Made by a program: the position numbers and the translations under genes. The notes below the pieces were generated by a model. The model did not search any database. It was given only the letters and a program-made list of their open reading frames with translations, and was not told the DNA's origin. From Dermatophagoides farinae (Eukaryota; Arthropoda; Arachnida; Sarcoptiformes; Pyroglyphidae), in assembly GCF_024713945.1 (NCBI RefSeq), contig NC_134679.1:1741001-1805000 (forward strand): a stretch of DNA of 64,000 nt, read 5' to 3'. Shown here in pieces: positions 34,941 through 46,699 of the stretch; the first letter of the stretch is position 1; every line of letters begins with the position of its first letter.

Positions 34941-37900
34941 TCACGAATCGATGACAATGTTTGGATTATCATAAACTCTATATTCATTCATTCGAATTGA
35001 ATCATTTTGTTTCGCTATTAATACTGTCGTTTTCATTTGTCCATTGTCCATTGTTGTTGCTGTTGTTGTTGTTGTTGTATTCACATTGTTCTGATTACGA
35101 TCATTCATCGATATTGTTGAACAATTACTATGTGTACGTGGTGATTCAAAATAATATCGAAATAGATTACGATATGGTGCTTCAAATAGCAAAAAAGTAA
35201 ACATCGATATTACCACTGTTAATATGAATAAGCTCATTGCAACAGGAAACTAATAATAATGATGATGAAAAAAGAAAAAGTTATTCAAAACAAACAAACA
35301 AATAATAAATGAAAAGAAAAACATACCGATTCCATTAGATTAATCTCTAATAATGTACGTTTAGTGAATAAATAAATCCAAATGATAATCAAATTCCATA
35401 AATAGATTTGGAAAGAAAGATGGCTACAAATTCGAAATATTGACCATGATAACACTTTTGTAAAGATATTATTACGCGGTAAACATTGTATAATAATCCA
35501 TAATGTTGGCCCAATGAATAGAATTCTTGCTGTTGCATAGTATAAAATGATTAACCAATTGTTGACATCGTCACTTGTTGGCGATGTATAATGAGAAAAT
35601 ATCAATGGAATATAAATTGCATATGATGATGATAATGTTAATAATATCAATGCAATAAGGATTCGTAATGGTAATACGAAATTAAATGGTTTAGCTGCTT
35701 GGCTATAATTCATTCGAAAATAATATCCCAATGCCATACCGGCAAAATAGGATTGAAAATGAGCGAATCCATTGAAATGTATCGATTTGAATATGTTAGG
35801 TATTTCACTGTAAATTGAAAACAATAATTTTTCAACAATTTTTTTTTTACACACACACACAATAAAATCACTTACTCCATGATTGCATTCACAATGATCA
35901 ATGATTTCAGTTGAAGACGATATGCAATCAAACCGGAAAATAGAATTCCAATCATAATTAATGTGAAAAATGTTTTCATTGCATGTTTACGTCGATTATA
36001 GACAAATATGAGAACGAATACGCCAAACATGGATATCTGAAATTCATTGCTAATATACCAAAGATGTGGTAAACACTGTATGAATTGATTTTGAAAATAA
36101 ATTCATTAATCAATACAATTTTAATTTCAAACAATGAAAAACATTTACCGTTATATTGTAATCATAAAAATCAGCAAAAAATAGTAAACTTCTTAGGATA
36201 TGATTTTGACATGGTTGTAAAATTTTCTCAACACTTGAATTATATAATGGTCCGGCATTTTTCCATAATGGCAATAATTTAATGGCCATACAGAGAAAAA
36301 ACATTGATGGTAAAAGGCGAACAAATCGTTTGGCAAAAAAGAATGATAACGATGGTCGACCTTCGTGTTTAGCAATATATGGTAGAAATGTATAGGCCAG
36401 CAGAAAGCCACTATGTGAATTGGGAATTTAGAAAGAATTTTTTACTGAACAATTAAATTCCTACCTGATTGCAAAGAAAATTTCGAATGAAAGCCAAGAT
36501 TGGATCACAATTTGATAGAAAACATTGGTTCGCATATTAAATACGAGATCACGAAGATGAGCTTATCAGAAATATAGAAATTAATTTCAAATTCAATAAA
36601 AAAAAATCAATAAACTTACGAAGACTAGAAATCATTTGTGGTTGATAGCCAAGAAGATAGAAATTACTAAGACAGATCCATGCTAATGCAATTGATTTAA
36701 GGGCATCCAAACAAACAGTATTGACCATTTGTGATTGATTTTTAAGAAAATCAATTGGTTGACCAAGCATTTGTTGGCAAACATAACGATCACGAATGAT
36801 GAATATTTGTTCAAGACTATATCGAAATGAGAAACAAACAATAAAAGATTTGGGACGATCACGTTGATGACTTTTCCATAAAGTTTCATTTGAATATCGA
36901 TGATAAACTTCGTATACAGTTGCCAACAGTACAGTGATGATTGATGCGACAGCAAACAATCTGGTAATCAAATAAAATAACAGGATTCAAGATTAAATTA
37001 ATTATTCTGGCTAATCGATACTTGCATGATCAATATTTGATATCGATTCATTTGACCGATAAATTGTCCGATATGAAATGATTGCATCTGTTTAATTGAT
37101 TCTAGATCAAGTTCATAAAAATCTTCGGGCAATGCTTCAACAGTCATATTTAATCGGCTATAACAGTCTGAAGAACGGCGAATATTAATATGTAGCCTAT
37201 GAAGAACTAGAGAGAGAGGGGAAAAATTAATAATTTTAAATCAATGGAATTTCTACTAACAAAAATTGCCAACTCTTTCAATTTCTGAGGCTGAACAAGT
37301 GGAAGGCAAACAAAGACCAAATGATAATGGATTTGAATATAGAAACGGTGCTATCATCATAAAATATTCGCTAAATGTGCCAAATAATTCTGTTTGATTA
37401 AAATATAGAATCCGATCATAATAAGTGATGCTTGATTTCAATTCCGGCAAGGGTAATTCTACTTGTAGAAGACAATATTGTCCAGTGAAAAATACTTCAT
37501 TAGTACGGCGATCTCCATCATCAGCTACAATATCCAAACAGCTATCAAAATCTCCATAACTACGGAGTGCAAATTTATTAAATGAAGAAAAACTTGCTGA
37601 CGCTTCAATCACTAGAAATCATGAGAAAAAAATAGAAATTTATTGAATTGAAAGTAATGTAATCCTGATAGTCATTATTATTATTACTTTTATGTGGCCA
37701 AATATAATGTTTCCGTAATCGATCGGCAAATTGAGCAAAAGAATTGAAACATCGTTGTGAAATACGTTCACTAATTGGAAATTGATAATCATAGATTCTT
37801 GGTATTGTTGCTTTAATCGATTTACCATATTCATTTTGAATGATTCGACTGAGAAAAATGTATACATCTTCCGGTTTGGATTTTGCATTAATTTCTTCTT

Positions 37901-38621
37901 TATTCGGTCCTCGAATTAATTTCTCCAGAATTCCACTAATACCACCGACAGCTCTATCGATATCATCTTCTTCTGAGTAACTGTCTTCATTGTTGTTGAT
38001 GTTTCCATCCGTTTTTTTCACTGACGATTCAGTGGTAGAAGTGACAATTGTAATGACATTTTCAATATTTTCATCATAATCATCACTTTCATAGTCTTCG
38101 CCATCACCATCATTATCCAGATCATCATAATAATCTAATTCACTCATTACTTTTCGGGCTTTATCCGTCAAATTTAATTCATTTTTCGGTATAATACGTC
38201 CTTTAAATAATGGTTTGAAATCATCTTCAATTTTGATTAAACTGATAAAACTTTGAACTTTTCGATTGTCAATCGAACTTGAATGATGATTTGTATTGGT
38301 CGAACCTGTTGAACTTGTTGTTGTTGTTATTATTGTTGAATTTTTGAAACCAGTCATTGTTACAGGTGTCAATGGTAACATTGTTGTTGGAAAAATGTTC
38401 TCTTTATTATTGTCATCAAGTTCCGATAAAGTAAGATTAGATTGTCGTTTAGCACGAATCATCATCATCATAATCATTGTATCAATAGGTCTGAATCGAG
38501 GTTGAAAATCTGGGACATTCACATGATTTGGATCATTTAAATTGTTCATCAAACCATTATTTAGGTGAATGGTGGTGGTAGCAATTATGAAAATAAAATG
38601 AAAAGTTTTCAATGCAATCAT
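34941..38621 (-). CDS. NRF-6-like membrane acyltransferase-3 protein
   Basis: Exons 38621-37688, 37611-37261, 37206-37026, 36960-36620, 36561-36465, 36410-36149, 36075-35876, 35807-35327 and 35249-34941 give 1051 residues. A signal peptide leads into a long low-complexity acidic/Ser-Thr region of about 250 residues, then the Cys-containing NRF domain (YGDFDSCLDI, YCLLQVELPLP, LCLPSTCSASEIE) and about ten membrane helices of the acyltransferase-3 family. HLWYISNEFQISMFG matches the typical WYLandxQF signature. The third intron needs a GC donor (GCAAGT at 37025-37020) to keep the frame. C. elegans NRF-6 and insect relatives act in lipid and drug uptake in epithelia; biochemical function is unproven. 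Confidence 0.88.
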
Positions 38622-39681
38622 TTTTTTTTCATAGATTTGGTTTTATTCAACACAAGAGATAATTATTATTGATTAATCACTTATTTATAGTAATCAATGA
38701 TGATCATAATTTTTGAAATTTCAGATTTTTTTTTCCTTTAAAGCACAAAATTGTTTATAGATAAATTGATTGAAATTTATGAAAAAATTTCTACATGATC
38801 GATTCTGGTATTACAAGTTGAATGCCAAATCAATAATGGTCATCATGAATGAAAACAATAATTGATTTGTGTGTCGAATTAATTGAATTCAAAAGAAAAT
38901 AAAAATGACTGCCTTTTTCCTCGTTATCCAAGCTTTGTTGCGATGATTTTCATACATTTTTTTGTTGTTCGTTCATCCTTTGTGTGTGTGTGTACGTGTT
39001 TGAATGGAGTGAAACAAAGTATTTTTTTCGGTTTTTTTTTCTGTATGACAATAATAATAAACAACACACTATGATGATGATGACGACCAATGTCATGATG
39101 ATGACGATGATTATGATCATCATTGTAATCAAAAAAAAGAAGAAAAAAAAATGATGATTGTCTGTGTGATTGATTGCTATCGAATTGTATTATTTGAATT
39201 GATGAACAAATGAAATGTCTCATCATGAAACAATGACAACATTCAAACATCCTGTCACCTTATTTTTTTTTCTTTCTTTCTTTTTTTGTTGTTGTTGTTG
39301 TTGTTCTTGTCTTTTACCATCTATCTTGCACAAACACATACATATCACAATCCTGATAACTGAATGAATGATTGATGATTGTGAATTTGGGAAAGAAAAT
39401 CAAGTTTTGACATTCGTTTTTGAAATTGATTCTTTTCCAAGAAAATCTCAATTAATATCCGGTATTAGTGCTGTTGGTAATAATAATTGAAATGGAAATT
39501 TTTTATTTTTATTGATAATAAAATGATTCAATCAACTATAATATACCGAAAAGATTTTTTTTTCCTAATGCTTGGGAATTTTTTTGGCCAGATTCGATGA
39601 TGATCGATGTTTGTACATACACACATACACACAATTGATCAAATGATAATAATGATCATTAGCTTCAAACAATAATAATAA
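38622..39681. other. intergenic upstream of the NRF-6-like gene
   Basis: AT-rich with GAT/ATC simple repeats (39070-39125), T-runs and (GTT)n near 39285-39305. No gene is supported. Confidence 0.5.
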
Positions 39682-40570
39682 CCAGCCCGGTACAGGCGCT
39701 TCGCGCCTGCCCCAGGCTGGCCCGCGGGGCTGACTCCTGACAGTCAATATAGCTGGATACCCGCAGGTGTGGCGGCTGCGCCGCCCCCCCTGCTTGGTAT
39801 CCAGTCAAAGGTATCAATCCTTGACGGTCAATATAGCTGGATACCCGCAGGTGTGGCGGCTGCGCCGCCCCCCCTGCTTGGTACCCAGCCAAAGGTGTCA
39901 ATTTTAACGCTTCGTGCCTGACGGTGGGTTTCTATGCACGGCGTGTTGCTTTCGGCCTTCGGTTTGGTACCGCAGGGTCAGCCATCACTTGTGCATTGCA
40001 CCTGATACCGTTGAAAAAGTTGCGTACACCGAACAGCATAATTATTATTGCTAATCGATAAGTTGAAGAAATACGATATTTTTGGTATAGATACTGTGGT
40101 CATTGTTGATCTTTTCCTCAATTTCCTGAACAAAAATCTTCAGATTATTAGGATTTTTGCCGCGGCAAAAAGCCATATAAATCATTCCATGTTGCAATAC
40201 TGGTGTAGGAAGGTACACACTTATTTTATCGAAAGATTGCCCTTAAAACAATAATTAATTGTCAGAGCAAAAGCCAATACGACAGGAAATTGTCCACGCA
40301 CCAATTTAAATGGTAGCTTAGGATCTTGATCGTTTTGCTGCAAAATGAATCATAGCCTCCTTGTCAATATTCGAGCTTCAATGCTGCGTCTATTTACAAA
40401 TAAACGCATGCCATTGAGCAAACCACTCTGTGGTTCAATATTGCGGATGAACATGATAATCGATTCAATGTTTAATCCAAGTTTGTCTATAGATCCTATA
40501 GGATAACCTTGTGGGTTTATCGCATGAAGACACTCAACATTGAATCGTCAACCGCTGTGGCTTTCTGTAA
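39682..40570 (-). mobile_element. Helitron remnant (3' end and helicase fragment)
   Basis: Read on the minus strand, 40560-40051 encodes the C-terminal part of a Pif1-type Helitron helicase: LDKLGLNIESIIMFIRN-like text, SGLLNGMRLFV, FKLVRGQFPVVLAFALTIN, then DKISVYLPTP and MIYMAFCRG. Frame breaks lie near 40240 and 40370, so it is dead. About 370 bases further 3' a hairpin (39693-39709, CAGGCGC with a three-base loop) is followed seven bases later by CTGG and then T, which fits the Helitron 3' terminus rule (hairpin, CTRR, T). The 5' end (TC) was not located. The Rep domain is absent. Confidence 0.8.
39741..39908 (-). repeat. two tandem 84-base GC-rich hairpin repeats
   Basis: Two copies with an 84-base period, each starting GTCAATATAGCTGG. 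Each folds into a long stem: CTGGATACC pairs with GGTATCCAG (39753-39761 with 39796-39804), and inside it GCAGGTGTGGCGGC pairs with GCCGCCCCCCCTGC. In the second copy one outer-stem pair becomes G-T, so the fold is preserved. Base composition is far above the local GC level. They lie between the Helitron helicase remnant and its putative 3' end. Confidence 0.85.
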
Positions 40571-41809
40571 TATCGTAAATGCTCCATTTTCTTTATTTTA
40601 AATGAAAAAAGTTATCAGGTATTTTAAGTATAATCAGGTTAAATAACCGAAATAACTTACCAAACGATGAGTAGATCATAGATCACGGGAACAAAAACAG
40701 AAAAAATCATTCCAATGAATGCAGTCTTCAGGCAAGATATCATCATCAAATACACACTCACACAGGCACACAAAATGAAAATCACGTGTGACACATGTAT
40801 TATCACAATAATCAATTCGAAAAATTCGAATTCGAACTCTATCTATGTTCTATTGAATGACCGCACCATCTATTGGATGCAAAATCTGCAGCAAAGTGTG
40901 CTGAGCTAGAACAATGAAAAAAAGCTTTGTCAAAGCTACATACCACAGAATGCGTTTCTTTGGAAGCGACTTCTACTTCTGAGCTGGACGAACTGTTCAG
41001 CGGCATTCAAAAGTTTTCCCGCATGCTCAGACACACACACACAACACACACTGAGTAGCTCATACTAAATAGTTATGTTTGTACTGAAAATAATTAGGAA
41101 TGTCCAGCTCGGCTTCCCCGCAACAAATGCCAAGTTAATACAGTTTTTTATACTTGCAGAGTGTAAAAATTGCAGTTTACAGTGGAAATTTAAGCGACAT
41201 AGAATAGTAGATAATAATGAGGTAGTTTATTATTGAAAAAAATTTAAATTTTTTTTTTAAATGAAAAAAATGCGTCACAGAAAAACAAAATTTTTATGAC
41301 TAAAAAAATTTCTGCATCCGATTGATAATAACAATAATAATAATATATAATGATGAACTGGAGCAATAAAATCGAAAAGAAAAAAAAAGAAAACTTTTCC
41401 AGCTGGCTTATCGTGATGATAATAACAGTAATAATAATTTCCATTTTCTCTCTCGATCACACACATTTATGTGATGTGACATTTGCCATTCCATTGTCAA
41501 TGTCTTCTTATTATTGTTGTTATAGATGATGATGATGATGATTTGTTGATGTATGATCAATAGATAGATCGTTATCGGTAAAGCACTAACTAATCAAGAC
41601 ACACATTTTCTCATTTTTGAAATCATTTTTTTTGAACCTGTTTTTATTTTGAAATTGAAAATTTTCGTATTTTCTGTTAAGGTTTATATTCATCAAAGTT
41701 TGACAATAATTTTCACATATTCAGATCATTGATCGTCAATGATTCATGTGGTTTTTTTTCTTGAACAAAATTTTAATACTTTTGATTGATTGATTTGAAA
41801 ATCGAAAAA
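40571..41809. other. intergenic before the MET-like kinase
   Basis: The left half (to about 41200) has mixed composition and an (AC)n run near 41030 and may contain more unrecognised transposon debris. The right half is AT-rich. No gene is supported. Confidence 0.45.
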
Positions 41810-43773
41810 ATGTTGATTCAATTGTATGTTTTAGTCAAATTCATGTTTATGACAGTATTTGCCACTACCAATGATTCATCACAATCATCGAATGAATTTT
41901 GGAGTATTATAAATCATCCTTGTTTTGATCAGAAAAATGCCCACGATTGTCAACAATGGAACTATATGAATAATTCGGAACAATGTATGTGGTGTGAATA
42001 TTGGTGTATTCATCAACTTAATGGTAAGCACTTAATGATAATTGAAAACAGATTTGAATTAAATTTTTTTTTCTGTATCATTCTGAAGCTTCACATGATT
42101 GTGAACATTATTCATATCGATTGAATTATCTATTTGAGAAGCCAAAAATTATGACAATCAAACCGAGAGCAGTATTCTCTGATGTACCGATGATGATAAC
42201 GATTTCTGGACAATATTTAGCACAATCGGATAAATTTTCATCAGTTTATAATGACATTGATAATATAATGTTTACATCTCACAACAAAACTATCGATAGT
42301 CCATATCATTGCAAAATTGATCGAAAAACATTCGAATCGATTCGATGTATCATCGAACATATTGATCATACGGCCAAAGAAAGTAAGAGCTCTATAATTG
42401 AAATGATAAAATATTTAAATCATTTGTATTTTTTTTCCCTAGTAAAATTGCATCTAGAATATACGAAAACTGTTTTTCAGATCAAACGTTCAGGCATAAA
42501 ATTTGAAACAAACATCTCATTATCGGTATTACCACATCATAATTTTGATTCTATCGATTCAACTAATATAGATTCAATCGCATACGAATTCAAAATTGTT
42601 ATTTCGATTATTGGTGGAATGATGCTGATCAGTTCTTGTTGGTTCCTTTATTCACGACGGTTTTATTTTCAGCATCATTATGAAATTTTTAAATTAAAAT
42701 TCTATTTACAAAAAATGCAACAATATTTACGACAAAAAAATCTTTATCTTGAATATGAATCCGTCGAATTTAAACGAAAATTAGGTGAAGGAAAATTCGG
42801 TGAAGTATATTTAGCTCGTTTAACAACAATCGATCAACAGCAACAAAAACAACAAAAAAATGTTGCCATCAAAAGACTTCGAAAAGAAAGTAGCTATTTT
42901 CGAATGAAAATGTTTATTACGGAAGGAATTCAAATGAGTCAATATAAACATGAGCGTATACTCATTCCGTTGGCCATTTTCATCGATCGAACCAATAACA
43001 TGCCATCGATTGTAATGCCATTGATGATAAATGGTAATCTCTGCCATTTTCTTCAACAACGACAGCTATTACCCATTACTGAGCTATTGAAATTTTCTTT
43101 ACAAATATCGGATGGCATGCGATATTTATCATCGAAAAACTTTATTCATGGTGATCTAGCTGCAAGAAATTGTTTATTGGATGAAAATTTTGATATAAAA
43201 ATTGGTGATTTTGGTTTTTCACGTCAGCTGTACAAAAAAGATTATCATATAATTGATGGAACTTATCGGCCAATTCGATGGATGTCTATCGAATGTTTGC
43301 AGTCTAAGAAATCAAAATTTACGAAAAAATCCGATATCTGGTCATTTGGTGTTGTCCTATGGGAAATATTCACATTAGGATCATATCCATATGAAAATCT
43401 AAGCGATAACGATCTATGTAGAGATATCATGAATGGATATCGATTACCACCACCTTCCAGTTGTCCAGATGTAATCTATGCAGTCATGATAAAATGTTGG
43501 TCAGAAGATTCAACCAAACGACCGAATTTCGAATGCCTATGCCAAGAAATTAGTCAAATCCTCGCTGCGATCAAACGACAACAACAAGTTGATGAAATGG
43601 AAAACGCAAGTGTTGCTGGCACTGATGATCAACAACCAATTACAGTCATTTGTAAATATAATAATTATACCAGTCTAGCTCAACGTTTTATTCGTCCAAA
43701 TAATCATCTCAACAATGATGATGAAGATGAAGATTTTTTCGAATGTTCCATCGATGTTGATGATAATTGTTGA
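41810..43773 (+). CDS. MET/RON-like receptor tyrosine kinase lacking a Sema domain
   Basis: Exons 41810-42023, 42089-42382 and 42443-43773 give 612 residues. Order: signal peptide, PSI-like Cys-rich module (CQQWNYMNNSEQCMWCEYWC), one IPT/TIG domain (KIMTIKPRAVFSDVPMMITI), a membrane helix near 42595-42650 and a tyrosine kinase domain. Kinase motifs: glycine loop LGEGKFGEVY, VAIK lysine, catalytic loop HGDLAARNC (usually HRD), DFG, and an activation segment with one Tyr (DYHIIDGTYRPIRWMS). The PSI-IPT-kinase order is that of MET/RON, but the 500-residue Sema domain and further IPT repeats are missing. The second intron is only 60 bases and divisible by three, so its retention would not break the frame. 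Ligand unknown. Confidence 0.86.
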
Positions 43774-44370
43774 CTACTAGTTGTAATAAAATTTGTCATT
43801 CCATCATTATATCTGTACATAATTGAATTAATAATGATTATTTTTTATTTTAAAATAAAAAATTGTTGATCAATATACATTTTTGAAGTTTAAATAACGC
43901 GCCATTTAACTCGGAACGTCGTTTATGAAATGGACTTTATATAGAAAGCAATGAAAGACAAAGCCAAACTCTTCGAATTGATGATGATGGTTTTTATTGT
44001 TGTTGTTGTTGTTGTTTGTGATGTCAATAGGAGCCATTGGTTTGTCGAATATTTGTGTTTGTTTTTGCTGACTCTTGAAGACAAGAAAAAATTCTTATTA
44101 CGTATTTTCGGTTTTTATCGTCGATTTGTATTCTAAACCATTGAATTTACCATTCGTTCATTCACTTGTCTTCATACGTTTCAAAAATTGTGTTTAAATC
44201 GGCAAAACGTAACAAATACAAGTGAATGAACAAATGGTAAATTCAAAATACGTAATAAGAATTTTTTCTTGTCTAATTTTCGAATTTCTTTTGTTGTCCT
44301 ATCAAACAATTTTGTTTATTGCAGTTTTTTTTGGATCGATACAACGACGATAACCAACAATTGAATCAAA
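43774..44370. other. intergenic before SKP1
   Basis: Contains the SKP1 5' region and the inverted repeat described separately. No gene is supported. Confidence 0.5.
44080..44273. repeat. imperfect inverted repeat upstream of SKP1
   Basis: The right arm 44218-44273 is the reverse complement of two left-arm blocks, 44080-44108 (exact over 29 bases) and 44143-44169 (one mismatch). The left arm has 34 extra bases between the blocks. The loop is about 48 bases. It may be a decayed fold-back element. Confidence 0.85.
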
Positions 44371-44859
44371 ATGCCTAATATCAAGCTGCAAAGTAGTGAT
44401 GGAGAAATATTCGAAGTAGATGTGGAAGTTGCACGTATGTCGAATACATTACGTACAATGCTTGATGATCTGGGTATCGAAGAAGATGATGGTGAACCGA
44501 TTCCAGTGCAGAATGTAAATTCAGCCATATTACGCAAAGTAATACAATGGGCAACCTATCATAAGAATGATCCACCAACACCAGAAGATGATGATGCACG
44601 TGAGAAACGTACAGATGACATATCATCATGGGATGCCGATTTTCTTAAAGTAGATCAAGGCACCTTGTTTGAAATCATTTTGGCTGCTAATTATTTGGAT
44701 ATCAAAGGATTGTTGGATGTTACATGTAAAACCGTAGCGAATATGATACGTGGTAAAACTCCGGAAGAGATTCGTAAAACATTTAATATTAAAAATGATT
44801 TTACACCGCAAGAAGAGGAACAGATTCGTCGTGAAAATGAATGGTGTGAAGAAAAATGA
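44371..44859 (+). CDS. SKP1: SKP1, SCF ubiquitin-ligase adaptor
   Basis: Single exon, 162 residues, the normal SKP1 length. The BTB/POZ-like N-terminus ([30 protein letters not shown]) and the C-terminal F-box-binding part ([20 protein letters not shown], then [20 protein letters not shown] and NEWCEEK) are both nearly invariant. SKP1 links Cullin-1 to F-box proteins. Being intronless in an intron-rich neighbourhood, it might be a retrocopy that became functional, but no poly-A tail or target duplication is clear. Confidence 0.97.
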   Translation: MPNIKLQSSDGEIFEVDVEVARMSNTLRTMLDDLGIEEDDGEPIPVQNVNSAILRKVIQWATYHKNDPPTPEDDDAREKRTDDISSWDADFLKVDQGTLFEIILAANYLDIKGLLDVTCKTVANMIRGKTPEEIRKTFNIKNDFTPQEEEQIRRENEWCEEK

Positions 44860-45167
44860 TTCAAATCAAAAAAAAAAACAAAAAAAAATCAATTGTTGCC
44901 CTACTAATCATCGAAGTAGCAAAGTACACACACACGCATACACACCCATTGTAGTTGGATCATTTTTGTTTAAATTCAGCAAAAAAAAAACTATTCATCT
45001 TTAATCCATTTTTCAGAGTCGTATGTCAAAAAATAAATAAATCACAAATTCATTTGAAAATGTTTTATTTTCTTCCACTATCTTTTATCATAATAATAAT
45101 AACTCGAATTATAATTTTAAAAAATATTAATAGCCATTTTAGTGATTATGTTTCCGTTTTGCCAATA
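44860..45167. other. convergent 3' region, SKP1 and small mitochondrial-type gene
   Basis: A-rich sequence with an (AC)n run near 44929-44946. No gene seen. Confidence 0.5.
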
Positions 45168-45578
45168 CTAAAATCTATTGGCAAAACTTTTCGGTTTGAT
45201 CACACCACCATCGCTGATTTTGTCTTCAAGTTTTCGAATATGTTCATTATGTTTAACAATACGTGTACGGGCTTTTTCTCGTGCATATAAAGTTTTCTGC
45301 ATATATCGTAGCATAACCGATGTTTTTCCTTCGGCAACCATATTTTCAAAGATGATATCACGACTATCGTATGGTTGTTCACCTCCATAAAAGAATTTAT
45401 TCCATTTTCCAATTGCAAATTTAAACCATTTCGTTGAATCGTTCGAATAGCTACGGATCGATGTGCTATGAGTGAATATAATAGGGATTTTAGATTTATA
45501 TATCTGTTTTAATTCAGGAAAACCTTACCTCAATTGTTTGGAAAAAGTTGGCCTAGCCAACGTTTTGATATTCTGCAT
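45168..45578 (-). CDS. small protein with mitochondrial-type leader, function unknown
   Basis: Exons 45578-45529 and 45465-45168 with GT-AG borders give 115 residues. The first 25 residues (MQNIKTLARPTFSKQ onward) are rich in Lys, Arg and Ser without acidic residues, as in a mitochondrial presequence. The rest is a compact charged helix-rich domain with YDSRDIIFENMVAEGKTSVM and a coiled coil ending in EHIRKLEDKISDGGVIKPKS. I do not recognise the family. It is divergently arranged with OPA3 (248 bases between start codons). Confidence 0.75.
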
Positions 45579-45825
45579 TTTTTTTTCGAAATTAAATGAT
45601 CAAAATAAATTCTTCGATGGCAGATGAAAAAAAAGGTCATCGAAAAGTGATGAACGCTAGAAAAGTTTTGTTTACAATCGAATTGCATATATTGGATGAC
45701 TATCGATATTTGCGGTCATCATGAACATGATGATATGGATGAGAAATCGGATTTTTTAAATCTTTCATTCAAAATTTCTTGTCCGGCTTGTTATTGCATG
45801 ATATTTGTGTTGATTTTATATAATC
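45579..45825. promoter_or_regulatory. divergent intergenic region, small mitochondrial-type gene and OPA3
   Basis: Only 247 bases separate the two start codons on opposite strands, so both promoters must be here. No specific elements are identified. Confidence 0.5.
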
Positions 45826-46495
45826 ATGGCTGTCGGAGCATTCCCGTTGATCAAATTGGCTGCTTTGGCAGTGCGACAAATATCCAAACCATTGGCAAAT
45901 CGAATTAAAATATCGGCCAAAAATAGTCCATTTTTTCGAAATTATATTTGCATGCCTCCAGCACAGATTTATCATTATTTCGAAGTTAATGTCAAAATGA
46001 AACTTTTAGGTAAGTAATAAGTGATATGTCACATCCAGTTTAATGATAACCGATAAAATTGTTTAAAAAGGTCTTGGAAAACCATCCAATGTAAATAAAT
46101 TGAATGAAGCTGCCGCTATTGAACTTGGTGCCGAATTACTTGGCGAAGGAATTATATTCATGGTTGCTGTACTGACCATTGCCGCTGAATATTATCGACA
46201 AAGTAAAAAGTCAACAGCTGAAGCCACAGCTCTTGAAGAACGATGGCAACATGTTGAGAATAAAATTCGTGATCTTGAATTTATTGTCGAAAGACATGGA
46301 GCAGAAATTCGTGAACTTAATCGAATGATACATACAAATCAATTCAAGTATCAAACGATTTACATCCACATTATTTTCCTCTTCAGCAGAACAGAAACCA
46401 AAACCGATTGATGATAATAATCAAAAGACCATTAATGAAAAATCTGATGTCATACAAAGTTCCATTGATGAAGCTGTAGATAAAATTCTAAGATA
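45826..46495 (+). CDS. OPA3: OPA3 family mitochondrial protein
   Basis: Exons 45826-46009 and 46071 onward. The start [20 protein letters not shown], followed by [20 protein letters not shown] and an [20 protein letters not shown] membrane segment, are OPA3 hallmarks, as is the coiled coil that follows ([15 protein letters not shown]). OPA3 lies in the mitochondrial membranes and affects organelle shape and lipid balance. The 3' end is uncertain. Reading straight on gives a stop at 46411. An acidic frame ending at 46495 ([10 protein letters not shown] to AVDKILR) looks like the real last exon but needs a donor near 46308 or another splice not obvious to me. Confidence 0.85.
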
Positions 46496-46699
46496 AATTG
46501 TTGTTGTAAATACTAAAAGAATTAGATTCAAATGTTTTTTAATGATTCAAAAAAAAAAATTATTTTCAATTAAAATATACAGAAAAAACCGATTACATTG
46601 ATAAAGCAATGAACGAACGAAAAAGAAAAAATCATTGGCCAACAACAATCCAATCAAGCCATACATCTATTCATTGAGTATCATTAAAATGTAGTGTAA

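Noticed and set aside
39736-39908. CRISPR array
   Set aside because: Two adjacent repeats without spacers, in a eukaryotic genome, explained as hairpin units of a Helitron.
39682-39990. Bacterial contamination or horizontal transfer, judged by GC content
   Set aside because: No bacterial coding sequence, and the block joins smoothly to a Helitron helicase remnant with a proper 3' terminus.
43951-44136. Short open frame before SKP1
   Set aside because: Val-run from (GTT)n and overlap with the inverted repeat; no support.
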